24,595 bases of DNA. Origin: an uncultured Eubacteriales bacterium (GTDB lineage Bacteria; Bacillota; Clostridia; Oscillospirales; Oscillospiraceae). The notes beneath the pieces were generated by a model. The model searched no databases. It had not been told where the DNA came from and saw only the letters and a program-made list of their open reading frames with translations. Shown here in pieces: positions 1 through 9,073 of the stretch (position 1 is its first letter; the number at the start of each line of letters is the position of its first letter). The stretch is from contig USLX01000015.1 of the NCBI GenBank assembly GCA_900555665.1, positions 1 to 24,595 of the forward strand. The letters run 5' to 3'. A program made the translations under genes and the position numbers.

Positions 1-2813
1 TGCTCCGGCTGCCAGCCGCGCAGACCGGCGGCTGCGTGCAGGCGGATCTCCCAGGGGAAGGGCTGCACCCGGCTGACGTCATTTGGGCCGGTGATTGCAA
101 ACAGCTCCCCTGCCTCGCTGCGGCAGAGCGCGGCGAGCAGCACCCAGTCGCCGAGGCGGCGGGCCTGGGCGGAAACATGGTGGCGGAGCGGATCGCTCAG
201 CGCTGCGTTCCACTTTTTTAAGGCTGCGGCCAGCTGGGCCGAGCAGTAGGTCATGATCAGGCGCTCTTTGGCGCGGGTCATGGCGACGTAGAGCACGCGC
301 AGCTCTTCGGCAACGGACTGGCGCGTTTTTTTGTCCGCAATGGCGAGGTGCGCCAGCGAGGGCCAACAGGCGCCGTGCTCAAGATCCGTCACAAGGCCGG
401 CAGTAAGGAGCTGCGGGTCGGTGAGGACGGCTGCGGTATTGTCCTGCAGGTTGAAGCGGCGCGAGAGGTCCGCCAGGACGACGATGGGAAACTCGAGGCC
501 CTTGGAGCGGTGGATGCTCATGATGCGGACGGCGTTTTCCGGCACGGCGGCGGAGGCGGCGGGCGGGAGAATGCCGCGCTGCTTCATCTGCTCGAGCTGG
601 GTACGGAACATGAGAAGGGAGCAGCCCTCGTTCGACGCGGCAGTGATGGCGAGGGCGCGGAGCGCGGAGAGGTTTTTCACGCGCGCGGCGCCGTCCGGCA
701 GGGCGGAAAAGACATCCAGCATGCCGGTCGTATCGAAAACGCGGTCAAGAAACTCCGGAAGCGGCAGATCGGCCGACTCGGCGCGAAGGGCGTCCAGCCA
801 GGCGAGAAACTGGGCCGGTTTTTCCGCGTCGGGCGCGGCGCAGAGGGCGGCATAGAGGTCTCCCTCGGGAGCGGCGGCACGGAGGCCGGCAAGTTCGTCT
901 GGCGTGAAGCCGAAGACGGGACTGGCGAGGGCCGCGGTGAGCGGGACATCCTGGTGCGGGTTATCCAGGATGGCAAGCAGGGCCATAAGGATCTCGGCCT
1001 CGGAGGTATCGAGGATGCTGCCGCTGCGGTCGCTGACAGAATCGATCCCGTGGGCGGCGAGGGCGCGCTGGTAGGCAGCGGCGGCCATCCCGGGCGAGCG
1101 CATGAGGATGACGATATCACCGGGGCGGGCCGGGCGGAGCGTGTCACCGTCGCTGACGGGGGTTTGCTCGGCGAGCAGGCGCGCGATGCGCGCGGCGACA
1201 AAGGCGGCCTCCTCCTGCACCTTCTCTAAGCCAGGGCCGTCATCGTCTGAAGCGTCCTGCAGGTCGATGCAGTGCAGCTCGGTAAAGGGGCCAGGGGCCG
1301 GTGGGAAGGGCTTGCCGGGGCGCAGACGCTCAGCCTCGCCGTAGTCCAGCTCGCAGCTGTCGCGGTTCATGACAAGGGAAAAGACGTCGTTCACGGCGGC
1401 GAGGACAGGCTCTCGGGAACGGAAATTATCGGAGAGCAGGATCTTGCGCGGCTCGCCGGGGGCGGCCTCGGAGGCGTCGCGGTAGGCGCTGTATTTTGTG
1501 AGGAAAAGGTCGGGATCGGCCAGACGGAAGCGGTAGATGGACTGCTTGACGTCGCCGACGAGGAAGAGATTTTGGCCGTTTTGGGAGACGGCCTGGAAAA
1601 TCGTCTCCTGAATGGCGTTGGAATCCTGGTATTCGTCGACCAGGATCTCGCGGAAAGAGGCGGCAAGCTCCCGCGCACTGGCGGTTGGTTGGCCGGTATA
1701 ACGGTCGGTCAGGAGGCGGATCGTCTCATGCTCGAGGTCGGAAAAATCGAGAAGCTTGCGCTGGCGCTTGGCCTGACGGAAGGCCGCGTCAAAGCGGCGG
1801 GCAAGTGTCAGAAGTCCCTGGAGCGGCAAAAAGGACGCAGCGAGGTCGGCAAGGACGGTTGCGCCTTCGCCGTAGAAGGCGTCCAGCGTGTCGCGCAGGA
1901 GCGAGATTGCCGTTTTGCGCAGGGCAGCAGCGCGCGCTTTGGCGTCGGGATCTTCGGTTTTGCGGACAACCGGGAGGCGGCCAAAGTCAACGGCGCGGGC
2001 GGCATAAATGGCGTCCCAGTCGGTCATGGTCTGGAAGGCAGATACCGCGGCGAGATTTTTTTCAAATAAGGGGACATATTTTTCCGCCAGGACGGCGTCC
2101 CGGCCGGAGATTGCAATGGCATCCCGCAGGCAGGCTGCGGTGGAATGGGCCGCCTCATGCAGACGGGCAAGCCAGTATGCTCCCCAGGGCGTCTGCCCGG
2201 GCGCAGAGGCCGGGGCGTAAGCCTGCTCACAGCGCTGCATCCAGGCCTCGGGGTCCACCTGGCAGCGGACAGACTCGTAGAACTGGAGGACGAGGGCGGC
2301 AAGGCGGCGGTCGTCACGACCGTAGCCGAGACGGTCGATGGCGGCGGCGACGGCTGGATCGTCTGTGAGCGTGGAATAAGCGTCTTCCAGGACGTCATCG
2401 AGGATGCGGTCACGGAGAATCTGCATTTCATAGTCCTCGCCGACGCGGAAGTCCGGGGCCAGGCCGCGCGTGGGAGCGTAGCGGCGCAGGACGGAGGCGC
2501 AGAAGGCGTGCACCGTCGAAATCTGGGTGAGGTAGATGCGCGTGAGCTGGCGCTGGAGGTGGCGGTTTTCCGGGTCTTCGGAAAGGCGCTCGGCGAGGGC
2601 GGCGGAGATTTTGGCGCGCAGCTCGGTGGCAGCGGCATTCGTATAGGTGATGATGAGGAAGTCATCGATGTTCGCGCCCTCCCGGCAGATTTTACGCAGG
2701 AGCCGGTCGATGAGCACCTTGGTTTTGCCGGAACCGGCGGCGGCGGAGACCAGAAGCGCCCCGCCTTCGTTTTCAACGACTGCCTGTTGATGGGGGGTCA
2801 GTGTGACCGGCAT
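1..2813 (-). CDS. addA: ATP-dependent helicase/nuclease subunit A, AddA (partial, 3' end off the window)
   Basis: AddA is the UvrD-like helicase and nuclease subunit of AddAB, which resects double-strand breaks for RecA-dependent repair. The frame is open from ATG 2813 to the left edge, giving residues 1-937 of a family usually about 1200 aa long; the C-terminal nuclease domain is therefore outside the window. Visible SF1 helicase motifs are Walker A AAAGSGKT (residues 24-31, Lys30), Walker B VDEYQDSN (Asp393-Glu394), VGDVKQSIYRFR (419-430), SIHRSKGLEF (around 768) and VAMTRAKERL (around 843). The start is set by an AGGAGG site 7 nt upstream. It overlaps the end of addB by 41 nt, so the two are co-transcribed and probably translationally coupled. 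The motifs are intact, so this half looks functional. Identification is very secure. Confidence 0.96.
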   Translation of the reverse strand, partial: MPVTLTPHQQAVVENEGGALLVSAAAGSGKTKVLIDRLLRKICREGANIDDFLIITYTNAAATELRAKISAALAERLSEDPENRHLQRQLTRIYLTQISTVHAFCASVLRRYAPTRGLAPDFRVGEDYEMQILRDRILDDVLEDAYSTLTDDPAVAAAIDRLGYGRDDRRLAALVLQFYESVRCQVDPEAWMQRCEQAYAPASAPGQTPWGAYWLARLHEAAHSTAACLRDAIAISGRDAVLAEKYVPLFEKNLAAVSAFQTMTDWDAIYAARAVDFGRLPVVRKTEDPDAKARAAALRKTAISLLRDTLDAFYGEGATVLADLAASFLPLQGLLTLARRFDAAFRQAKRQRKLLDFSDLEHETIRLLTDRYTGQPTASARELAASFREILVDEYQDSNAIQETIFQAVSQNGQNLFLVGDVKQSIYRFRLADPDLFLTKYSAYRDASEAAPGEPRKILLSDNFRSREPVLAAVNDVFSLVMNRDSCELDYGEAERLRPGKPFPPAPGPFTELHCIDLQDASDDDGPGLEKVQEEAAFVAARIARLLAEQTPVSDGDTLRPARPGDIVILMRSPGMAAAAYQRALAAHGIDSVSDRSGSILDTSEAEILMALLAILDNPHQDVPLTAALASPVFGFTPDELAGLRAAAPEGDLYAALCAAPDAEKPAQFLAWLDALRAESADLPLPEFLDRVFDTTGMLDVFSALPDGAARVKNLSALRALAITAASNEGCSLLMFRTQLEQMKQRGILPPAASAAVPENAVRIMSIHRSKGLEFPIVVLADLSRRFNLQDNTAAVLTDPQLLTAGLVTDLEHGACWPSLAHLAIADKKTRQSVAEELRVLYVAMTRAKERLIMTYCSAQLAAALKKWNAALSDPLRHHVSAQARRLGDWVLLAALCRSEAGELFAITGPNDVSRVQPFPWEIRLHAAAGLRGWQPE

Positions 2814-5800
2814 CGCGGAGCCTCCTTTCCAGTTCGTTCCAGAATTGCTCCGACTTGACGGAGCGGAGATAGCGGCGGTGGATGGCGCAGAGGTCCTGAT
2901 GACAGGCAGCGCCAAACTCGCAGAATTGGCAGCTGGAGGCCATCGGGCCGCGCACGAGCGGATCGGGCGCGACGGCGCCGGAGAGCATGGAATCGGTCAA
3001 ATCCTGCAGGGACTGGTCCACAAAGCGCTCCATCTGCGCAAACTGCTCGCGCGTGGCAAGGTCGCCCGTGAGGCCGTCTTTTTTGGACTGGACGGGCAGG
3101 TATTCGTAGGTGCTGCCCGGCTCCATGGCCTGCAGGACGGCGTCGTCTGCGAGGACGAGGCCCTTGCGGCGGCGCTTTTTTTGGCGGAGGGCGCGGATCT
3201 TTTCCGGATCTTCGCCGGGGGCAATGCGCTCGATGTCCGCGCGGCTCGGGACATAGAGGACGCCGGCGGGCTCGATCGGCTTGCCGTAGCGTGCGCTGCC
3301 GTAGCGGCGCAGGGCGAAGAGGTAAATCAGCATCTGCAGCCCCTCGCCTTCCAGAAGGTCGGCATAGTCGAAGTCTTTGCGGCCCGTTTTATAGTCGACG
3401 ACGCGGTAATAGGCCATGGGGCCGGTATCGTAGAGGTCGACCCGGTCGACAAAGCCGGTGATCCGGCTGCAGCCGCCGGGCGTCTGAACCGTGACGGGCG
3501 GAAGCGCGCCGCCGGGGCGGAAGGAAAGCTCGGTATCGGCGGGACGGAAGGCGGAAGCGCGCAGCTCGCGGCCGATGTCGGCAACAATCTCCTGCACCTC
3601 ACGGCGGCTGCGCGCGAAAAGGTAGGAAAAGCGGGCGCTGCGGGCGGATCCGGCCGGCAGGCAGGCGTCGCTGTAGGCCTCGATGTGGCCATCGGCGATA
3701 TCGGCGAGCGCCGTATCGCCGACGGCGGCAAAGCCGCCCTGCGCCATGACGTCCTGCACGGTTTTTTCCAGGACATAGTGGACAAACGTGCCGAAAATGG
3801 GTGCGTCGAAGCGGGCCTGCTTCCAGGGTTCGGTACGCAGGCCGTATTGGAGGAAATACTGATATTTACAGGCGGAAAAGCGGTCAATTTTCGAGGCGGA
3901 GAGCGGAAGCTCGCGGCCATAGAGACGCTCGACCGTCTGGGCGCGGAGGGGTGTGAAGTCGAACGAGGCGCGCGATTGGAGCTCCCACGCGGCCTGGAGC
4001 AGGACGGGGTGGGAGGAAAGGCGCTCGGGCTGGCCCGCGCGGACGAAGGGCGCAGCGGCGGCAGGCGCGTCTGGCAGGTAGGGATCGTCCTCGTCGCGGA
4101 GGACGGGGTGATTGGGAAAGAGTCGGTCCGTCCGCTGGACGAGATAGGACGGCTGGCCGCCGCCCGTGGAGAGGACGATCGTCTCCTGCACGGCGGCAAG
4201 CGAGGCGTAGACCCAGCCGAGCTCCCGTTCGAGCCGGATCTGCCGGGCAGGCGCGAGCGCGCAGCCGAGGGCGAGCAGCTGGGTACGGTCTTCTTCGGAA
4301 AGAAGGCCGGTGGGCGTCTGGAAGGCGGGGAACTTCCCCTCCTCCGCGCCGAGGATCAGGAGCACGCGGGTGCGGCTGTGGCGCATGGAGGGCAGCGGGC
4401 CGATGAGCACCTGGTCGGCCGTGGCGGGGATGGTGCCGATCTGGTAGCAGCCGAGGAGCAGGTCAAAGATCTGCAGAAAGGTCTCCTGATCCATGCTCTG
4501 TGTGCCGGCCAGGCGCCAGAGCTGCTCGAGGGCCTGGAGCAGGGACTCGTAGAGCTGCTGCGTCTGCTGGGCGCGCTGTGCATCGCCGGAGGCGGTCAGG
4601 CGGGCGGCTTTTTCAGCCAGGGTTTGGGCAAGGCCGGTTTCCGCGAGGAAGGCAGCGAGGGCCTCTGTTTGCACTGCGGCTGTGGGTGCGGAGCGGAGGG
4701 CCTGGCGGAGTGTTTGCAGCGGCGCGATGGCTGCGGCGCGCCAGGACTCGAGCAAGGCAAGCTCGGTACGGTCCTCCTCGGTCCAAGGCTGGCCGTAGCC
4801 GCGCGGATGGGCAGTGAACTCCCGTTCCCAGGCAAGTCCGTGCAGGTTCCAGCGGAAGGCATAGCGCTCGAGCCGGTCGGCGGCGTCGCGCGTGAGGGGC
4901 GAGAGCGGCGACTTGAGGTAGGACAGAACGGATTCGTAGTCATAGCGCTCGGTGGCGTGCAGGGCGCTGCGCAGGGCACCGACTGTGGGGCTCTGCAGGA
5001 GGGGGGTATCTCCGGCGAAGTAGGCCGGGAGGCCTGCGCGGGAAAATGTGGAGCGCAGGACGGGCAGATAGGCGGCCGGGTCGGTGACGGCAATGGTCAC
5101 TTCACGGCAGCGCAGGCCGCCGCGCACCAGGCTGCGGACATAGGCGGCTGCGAAGGCGCACTCTGCGGCGACGGAATCGGACTGGTGCGTGAGGATATGC
5201 GGTGCGGGGGCCACGTCTGGCTCCGTCGCGCGGGCAAAGAGGCCGGAGAGCCAGCGCTGCGTGTCCGGCGCACGGTGCGCGGGCGCGGCGATCTGCTGCG
5301 TCTGCACGGGGACGTGGAGGCGGGCGGCGAGATTTTTAAGTGCGCGGGCTGTGGATGCAGCGGAGGCGAAGACGGACTGCTCTCCGTCGCCCGTGGGGAG
5401 GGCAACCGTGAGATCGGACTGCGGCAGGAGCGTGGTAAGAATTTGGAGCTGGATGGCGGTAAAATCGGAAAAACCGTCGAGAAAGAAGGTTTTATCTGCG
5501 GCATAGTCCGCCTCAAAGAGCTGATCGTTGAGGCGATAGAGCCGGGTGACGGGGTCGCTGCGGCCGGTTTTGCAGACGGAGAGGTAGCTCTCATAGAGCA
5601 GGGCGAGCTCCTGCAGCTTTTGCGCAAACTGGCCCTCGGAATGCGACGCGGCCCCGCGCAGGTCATCCGGCGTGAGGCAATAGCTCAGAAATTCTTCGAC
5701 GACGGAGGCGAGCTGCGCCAGAAAGGCCGGCTTGGCGGCGGCGGGAGCATAGAGCTTGAGCTGCGGAAGGATTTGCTGGGCGGCAAGGTAGACCGTGAGA

Positions 5801-6069
5801 ATCCGCCCGCCCTCATCGAGGTATTCCTCGCAGACGCCGCCGCAGGTGGCAGCAACGCGGGCGGAAAGGCGCGTGAAGCTGAGCACCTCGGCAAAGCGGC
5901 TGATCGTGTCGCCGCCGGCGGCACAGAGGGCGCGCTCGGTCTCATGGGAATATTGCTCGGGGACGATGAGAATATTGCCGGGCAGACCGGATGAGGCGCG
6001 GGCACAGACCGCCCGGAGCAGCGCGGCGGAGGTCAACACGCGGTCAGCGCCGCAGAGCAGCGTCAGCAT
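2773..6069 (-). CDS. addB: ATP-dependent nuclease subunit B, AddB
   Basis: AddB is the second subunit of the AddAB break-resection complex, carrying an inactive helicase-like fold and a RecB-type nuclease domain held by a 4Fe-4S cluster. The protein has 1098 aa, close to the family norm. The cluster ligands are visible as Cys734 (SACKYQYF) and the C-terminal set Cys1047, Cys1050 and Cys1056 (CQFCEFGAAC). The nuclease core VVDYKTG has Asp892 and Lys894. The N-terminus reads MLTLLCGADRVLTSA where related AddB proteins such as that of Bacillus subtilis carry a GxxGxGKT Walker A loop; the Lys and Gly residues are gone, so ATP binding by this subunit is probably lost. The start has a GGGGAG site 7 nt upstream. 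It is the first gene of the addB-addA operon, with an extended -10 promoter about 90 nt upstream. Confidence 0.95.
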   Translation of the reverse strand: MLTLLCGADRVLTSAALLRAVCARASSGLPGNILIVPEQYSHETERALCAAGGDTISRFAEVLSFTRLSARVAATCGGVCEEYLDEGGRILTVYLAAQQILPQLKLYAPAAAKPAFLAQLASVVEEFLSYCLTPDDLRGAASHSEGQFAQKLQELALLYESYLSVCKTGRSDPVTRLYRLNDQLFEADYAADKTFFLDGFSDFTAIQLQILTTLLPQSDLTVALPTGDGEQSVFASAASTARALKNLAARLHVPVQTQQIAAPAHRAPDTQRWLSGLFARATEPDVAPAPHILTHQSDSVAAECAFAAAYVRSLVRGGLRCREVTIAVTDPAAYLPVLRSTFSRAGLPAYFAGDTPLLQSPTVGALRSALHATERYDYESVLSYLKSPLSPLTRDAADRLERYAFRWNLHGLAWEREFTAHPRGYGQPWTEEDRTELALLESWRAAAIAPLQTLRQALRSAPTAAVQTEALAAFLAETGLAQTLAEKAARLTASGDAQRAQQTQQLYESLLQALEQLWRLAGTQSMDQETFLQIFDLLLGCYQIGTIPATADQVLIGPLPSMRHSRTRVLLILGAEEGKFPAFQTPTGLLSEEDRTQLLALGCALAPARQIRLERELGWVYASLAAVQETIVLSTGGGQPSYLVQRTDRLFPNHPVLRDEDDPYLPDAPAAAAPFVRAGQPERLSSHPVLLQAAWELQSRASFDFTPLRAQTVERLYGRELPLSASKIDRFSACKYQYFLQYGLRTEPWKQARFDAPIFGTFVHYVLEKTVQDVMAQGGFAAVGDTALADIADGHIEAYSDACLPAGSARSARFSYLFARSRREVQEIVADIGRELRASAFRPADTELSFRPGGALPPVTVQTPGGCSRITGFVDRVDLYDTGPMAYYRVVDYKTGRKDFDYADLLEGEGLQMLIYLFALRRYGSARYGKPIEPAGVLYVPSRADIERIAPGEDPEKIRALRQKKRRRKGLVLADDAVLQAMEPGSTYEYLPVQSKKDGLTGDLATREQFAQMERFVDQSLQDLTDSMLSGAVAPDPLVRGPMASSCQFCEFGAACHQDLCAIHRRYLRSVKSEQFWNELERRLRDAGHTDPPSTGSR

Positions 6070-6155
6070 GGGGCCACTCCCCTTTCCTGATAGAATTTCG
6101 TTTGGCGCGCACCGGAAGGGCCGGACGCAGGCAGGCGTGCGCGAATATTTTGTTT

Positions 6156-6166
6156 ATTATAGCATC
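6156..6166 (-). promoter_or_regulatory. Extended -10 promoter for addBA
   Basis: On the minus strand the sequence TGCTATAAT is a perfect TATAAT box with an extended TGn element. No good -35 hexamer is seen, which fits an extended -10 promoter. It would give a leader of about 80 nt before addB. Confidence 0.55.
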
Positions 6167-6203
6167 TGCGGGCGAAAAAAGGAAGCGCGGCGGGGCGGGA
6201 AAC

Positions 6204-6238
6204 AAAAAGCCGCCTGAAATGATACCATTTCAGGCGGC
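6204..6238 (-). terminator. Rho-independent terminator after the LacI remnant
   Basis: A perfect 13-bp stem (6209-6221 with 6226-6238) with a 4-nt loop is followed on the minus strand by five T residues (6208-6204). It lies just downstream of the lacI-like stop codon, so the regulator was once a complete transcription unit reading leftward. Confidence 0.85.
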
Positions 6239-6250
6239 GGTGGGGCTTGG

Positions 6251-7179
6251 CTACCAATCCAGGTTCCACGGGCAGTCGAGATCGGGATCGGTGGAGTTGC
6301 GGATGACGAACTCGCCGCTGAGCTGGATGACCTTGCGGGGCGAATCGTCTTTGGCTGCGCGCTGTAGGAACATTTCGAAGGCGCAGATCCCCATTTCGGA
6401 CTTGGGAATGTGGATGGTGGTGAGCGAGGGGGAGATGAGCGAAGCGGAGACGTTGTCGTTGAAGCCAGCGATCATGACATCCCCCGGGACGCGACGGCCA
6501 TGCTCTTTCAAGCAGCAAAGCGCGCCGACGGCCATCTGGTCATTGCCGGCAACGACGGCGTCGATCTCACGGCCGCTGGCAAGGAATTGTGCCATGGCGT
6601 CGTAGCCGCTGCGGCAGGTGAAGTTGCCCTCGATGACCATGGAGGGATCGACCGGGATGCCGCTTAGCATCAGGGCCGTGAGGAATCCCTTTTTTCGGTT
6701 TTTCGCGTGCATATACTGCGTAGGGGCGGCGATATGGACAAAGTGCCGTCTCCCCTTCTGGATGAGATATTCCGTGGCCTTGGCCATCTCTTCAGCATCG
6801 TTGACGACCACGGCATCGAGCTTGGGGCTGATGGCCGTCTCGACGCAGATGATGTGCATGGGGTCCTGCGCGAAGTTGATGGCGTGGAGAAAGTCGAGGT
6901 ATTCGGCGGTCTCCGGTTGGTCGACATCGGCACAGGAATCGAGGAAGATGCCTTCGTAGCCCTGACCACGGAGCATGTTGATGATCCGGCGCTCCTGCGC
7001 AAGCTCGCCCTTGGTGCCAAAGACGCTGACGGTATAACCGGCGGCATCTGCCGCGCTTTGCACGCTCTTGAGCACCTGCGGAAAGAAGACGCTGGTGAGG
7101 CAGGGCAGCAAACAAACAAGGAAGCAGCGCAGGAGCGCTGGCTTGCGGCGATGCGGGCACTGCTCGGAGGATAGCGAAC
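6251..7179 (-). pseudogene. LacI-family sugar-responsive regulator, headless remnant
   Basis: The main frame encodes the periplasmic-binding-like effector domain of a LacI/GalR regulator: LTSVFFPQVLKSVQ, a typical AGNDQMAVGAL segment, GDVMIAGFND and the C-terminal SPSLTTIHIP. No helix-turn-helix lies upstream. The frame stays open to a TTG at 7294, but that start sits in a hairpin, has no ribosome site, and the residues read from there are unlike any regulator. At 7111-7176 the neighbouring frame reads RYPPSSARIAASQRSCAASL, which resembles the LacI hinge region. A one-base deletion near 7113 would join it to the main frame. Homology then ends about 4 nt before the palindromic element at 7183. 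I read this as a pseudogene that lost its DNA-binding domain and took a frameshift. A functional, headless ligand-binding protein is less likely. Its likely former target was the neighbouring uxaE. Confidence 0.75.
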
Positions 7180-7182
7180 AAA

Positions 7183-7386
7183 GGGCGGGGTCTTCCCCGC
7201 CCTGAGACGATCGAAAAACTATAAAATGCGGTTCCGCAATTGAGCCGCAGGGAAAGAGTGAAGGGGGCAAAGAGCCCCCTTCGCGTTCAATCAAGCAGTT
7301 TTTTGAACTTTTTAAAGTTCAAAAAACTGGACTCAGCGGGACGAAAATACTTTTTCGGCACGCTGAGGGCGGGGTCTTCCCCACCC
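7183..7386. repeat. MITE-like palindromic repeat element (~204 bp)
   Basis: The ends form imperfect 24-bp terminal inverted repeats: 7183-7206 begins GGGCGGGGTCTTCCCCGCCC, and the reverse complement of 7363-7386 begins GGGTGGGGAAGACCCCGCCC. Because each end is itself nearly palindromic, GGGCGGGGTCTTCCCC also recurs as a direct repeat at 7183 and 7368. Inside are three hairpins: a 9-bp stem at 7260-7282, a 16-bp stem with a 2-nt loop at 7296-7329, and a 7-bp stem CTCAGCG/CGCTGAG at 7332-7367. No coding capacity is credible. It could be a non-autonomous mobile element or a REP-like intergenic repeat; copy number elsewhere cannot be seen here. Confidence 0.6.
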
Positions 7387-7569
7387 TTTTCTTTCCGGGG
7401 TGTGCCGGAAGCCGGACGCGGCGGCGCGGAATTTTCATGCAGGGCAAGCTGTTTTTCGCAGGAATCCCGATGCATTGCGCGGAAAAATGGTATGCTGCGG
7501 CGCAAAGAGCCCGCGGGTGCGTTGACAGGGATCTGATACGCCCGAAACTATCTGGAAAAGAGGAATGAT

Positions 7570-9054
7570 ATGGAACAGAAACAGTCTTTATTTGCGCTGC
7601 TGCGCGGTGCGGGGTATACGCCGTGCGAAGCGTCGTTTCAGGAAGTGGGCAGCACGGTTTATGGCATGCTGGACGTGGAGCCGGAGCGCGAGCTTTTGAT
7701 CGCCGGTGCGCCGGACGCGCGGTTTTCCGGACGACGGGTACTGATCGGCGGGCAAGAGGCGCTGCTCTGCCAGAAAAGCCACGAAAATTTGCTGGCGCTG
7801 CAGGAGGTCTTTCCGTGGACCGTGCCGGCCAGCCCACAGGGGCACAACATTTCGATGGGCCTCGGCGACCGGCTGGGACTGGTCTCGGGGGCGCATATCC
7901 AGGCGCTGCGCGGAACGGAGGTTTTTCCGGTGCTGGCGCAGCAATCAAAGCGGGAGCTGAACCTCACAGGCCGCTCGAACCGGCAAATGATGGAGGACGT
8001 GGCCTGGCAGGTCTTCGAGGCCGGGTACACCGGCGGATATGGGGCCGACGGCGACCACCGGAAGACGCTGGAGGAGGTCTGTGACGCGCTCTGTGACGGG
8101 GTGACGATGATCACGCTGGACTGCTCGGAGCACATCGACAATGACGCGCATCTGCTGCGCGAGGCGGAGGCGTGGGAAGACTGTCGGGCGCTGTTTTCGG
8201 CGGAGGATTTGGCGCGGTGGACAGCGGAGTACTGCGGCAAGTCCTTCCCGTTGGAGGGGCGGAGCGTGGAGTTTACACCGGCCGTTTTCCCGCAGCTGCT
8301 GCTGACGTATGCCCGGGCCGTGGAGTTTGCGGCGCAGGTTTATGAGCAGGCCATCGCGCCCTGTTCGCGGAAGGTGGCCTTTGAGGTTTCGATCGACGAG
8401 ACGGAGATCGACACACTGCCGTGTGCGCATTATTTTGTGGCGGCAGAACTCGTCCGGCGCGGCGTGGTGATCGAGAGCATGGCACCGCGGTTTTACGGGG
8501 AATTCCAGAAAGGGATCGACTATATCGGCGATCTGGCGCAGTTTGAGGCGGAATTTGCCGATCATGTGGCGATTGCGGAGCATTTTGGCTATCGGATCAG
8601 TGTGCACTCCGGCAGCGATAAGTTCAGCGTGTTCCCGTATGTGGGACGGCTGAGCCACGGGCGGTTCCATCTGAAGACGTCGGGGACGAGCTGGGTGGAG
8701 GCCGTGCGCGTGATCGCAGCATGTGAGCCGGCGCTTTTCCGGCGAATGGTACCGTTTGCCTGCGCGCACTTTGCCGAGGCGCGGAAATATTACCATGTGA
8801 CCTGCGATCCGGCGCGGGTTCCGGATCTGCGGGAGGTTTCGGATGCGGATCTGCCCGGCCTTATGGATCAGATCGACACACGGCAGGTAATGCACATCAA
8901 CTACGGCCTGCTGCTGCAGGCGAAAAATCCGGACGGGACGCCGGAATTCCGCGACGATATCTACCGCGTGCTGCGTGCGCATCGCGCGGAGCTGGACGAG
9001 GTGATCTGCCGGCACATTCAGCGTCATCTGCGCACGCTGGGGCTTTTGGACTGA
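7570..9054 (+). CDS. uxaE: Tagaturonate epimerase (UxaE family)
   Basis: UxaE interconverts D-tagaturonate and D-fructuronate in the cytoplasm, joining the galacturonate and glucuronate branches of hexuronate catabolism, as known for the Thermotoga enzyme. The 494-aa product matches the family in length and has the characteristic YGADGDHRKT segment (residues 157-166; Asp160, Asp162 and His163 are plausible metal ligands), as well as the later HSGSDKFSVFPYVGR and HLKTSGTSW stretches. The ATG start has a GAGGA site 5 nt upstream. The gene stands alone here: none of uxaC, uxaB, uxuA or kdgK is nearby. A broken LacI-type regulator lies head-to-head on its left, separated by a palindromic repeat, so its former control has probably changed. 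It ends at a strong hairpin. The family call is fairly secure; the substrate is inferred from the family. Confidence 0.8.
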   Translation: MEQKQSLFALLRGAGYTPCEASFQEVGSTVYGMLDVEPERELLIAGAPDARFSGRRVLIGGQEALLCQKSHENLLALQEVFPWTVPASPQGHNISMGLGDRLGLVSGAHIQALRGTEVFPVLAQQSKRELNLTGRSNRQMMEDVAWQVFEAGYTGGYGADGDHRKTLEEVCDALCDGVTMITLDCSEHIDNDAHLLREAEAWEDCRALFSAEDLARWTAEYCGKSFPLEGRSVEFTPAVFPQLLLTYARAVEFAAQVYEQAIAPCSRKVAFEVSIDETEIDTLPCAHYFVAAELVRRGVVIESMAPRFYGEFQKGIDYIGDLAQFEAEFADHVAIAEHFGYRISVHSGSDKFSVFPYVGRLSHGRFHLKTSGTSWVEAVRVIAACEPALFRRMVPFACAHFAEARKYYHVTCDPARVPDLREVSDADLPGLMDQIDTRQVMHINYGLLLQAKNPDGTPEFRDDIYRVLRAHRAELDEVICRHIQRHLRTLGLLD

Positions 9055-9073
9055 GGCTGAAGGAAATACTTGT

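Noticed and set aside
348..1229. A 293-aa open frame antisense to addA
   Set aside because: addA on the minus strand has conserved helicase motifs across the same DNA; this frame has none.
2803..5994. A 1063-aa open frame antisense to addB
   Set aside because: It mirrors addB codons in GC-rich DNA, has low-complexity Gly/Ala/Glu/Leu-rich content, and shows no family motif, whereas the opposite strand carries a clear AddB with iron-sulfur and nuclease residues.
7180..7294. TTG start at 7294 giving a full-length 347-aa LacI-like protein
   Set aside because: The start lies in the repeat element, has no Shine-Dalgarno site, and the added residues do not form a helix-turn-helix.
7522..7554. TTGACA ... 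TATCTG as a promoter for uxaE
   Set aside because: The spacer is 21 nt, too long for a sigma-A promoter; no better pair was found in the gap.
7319..7948. A 209-aa minus-strand open frame across the 5' part of uxaE
   Set aside because: Pro/Arg/Ala-rich shadow of uxaE that also runs through the palindromic element; it does not supply the missing LacI helix-turn-helix.
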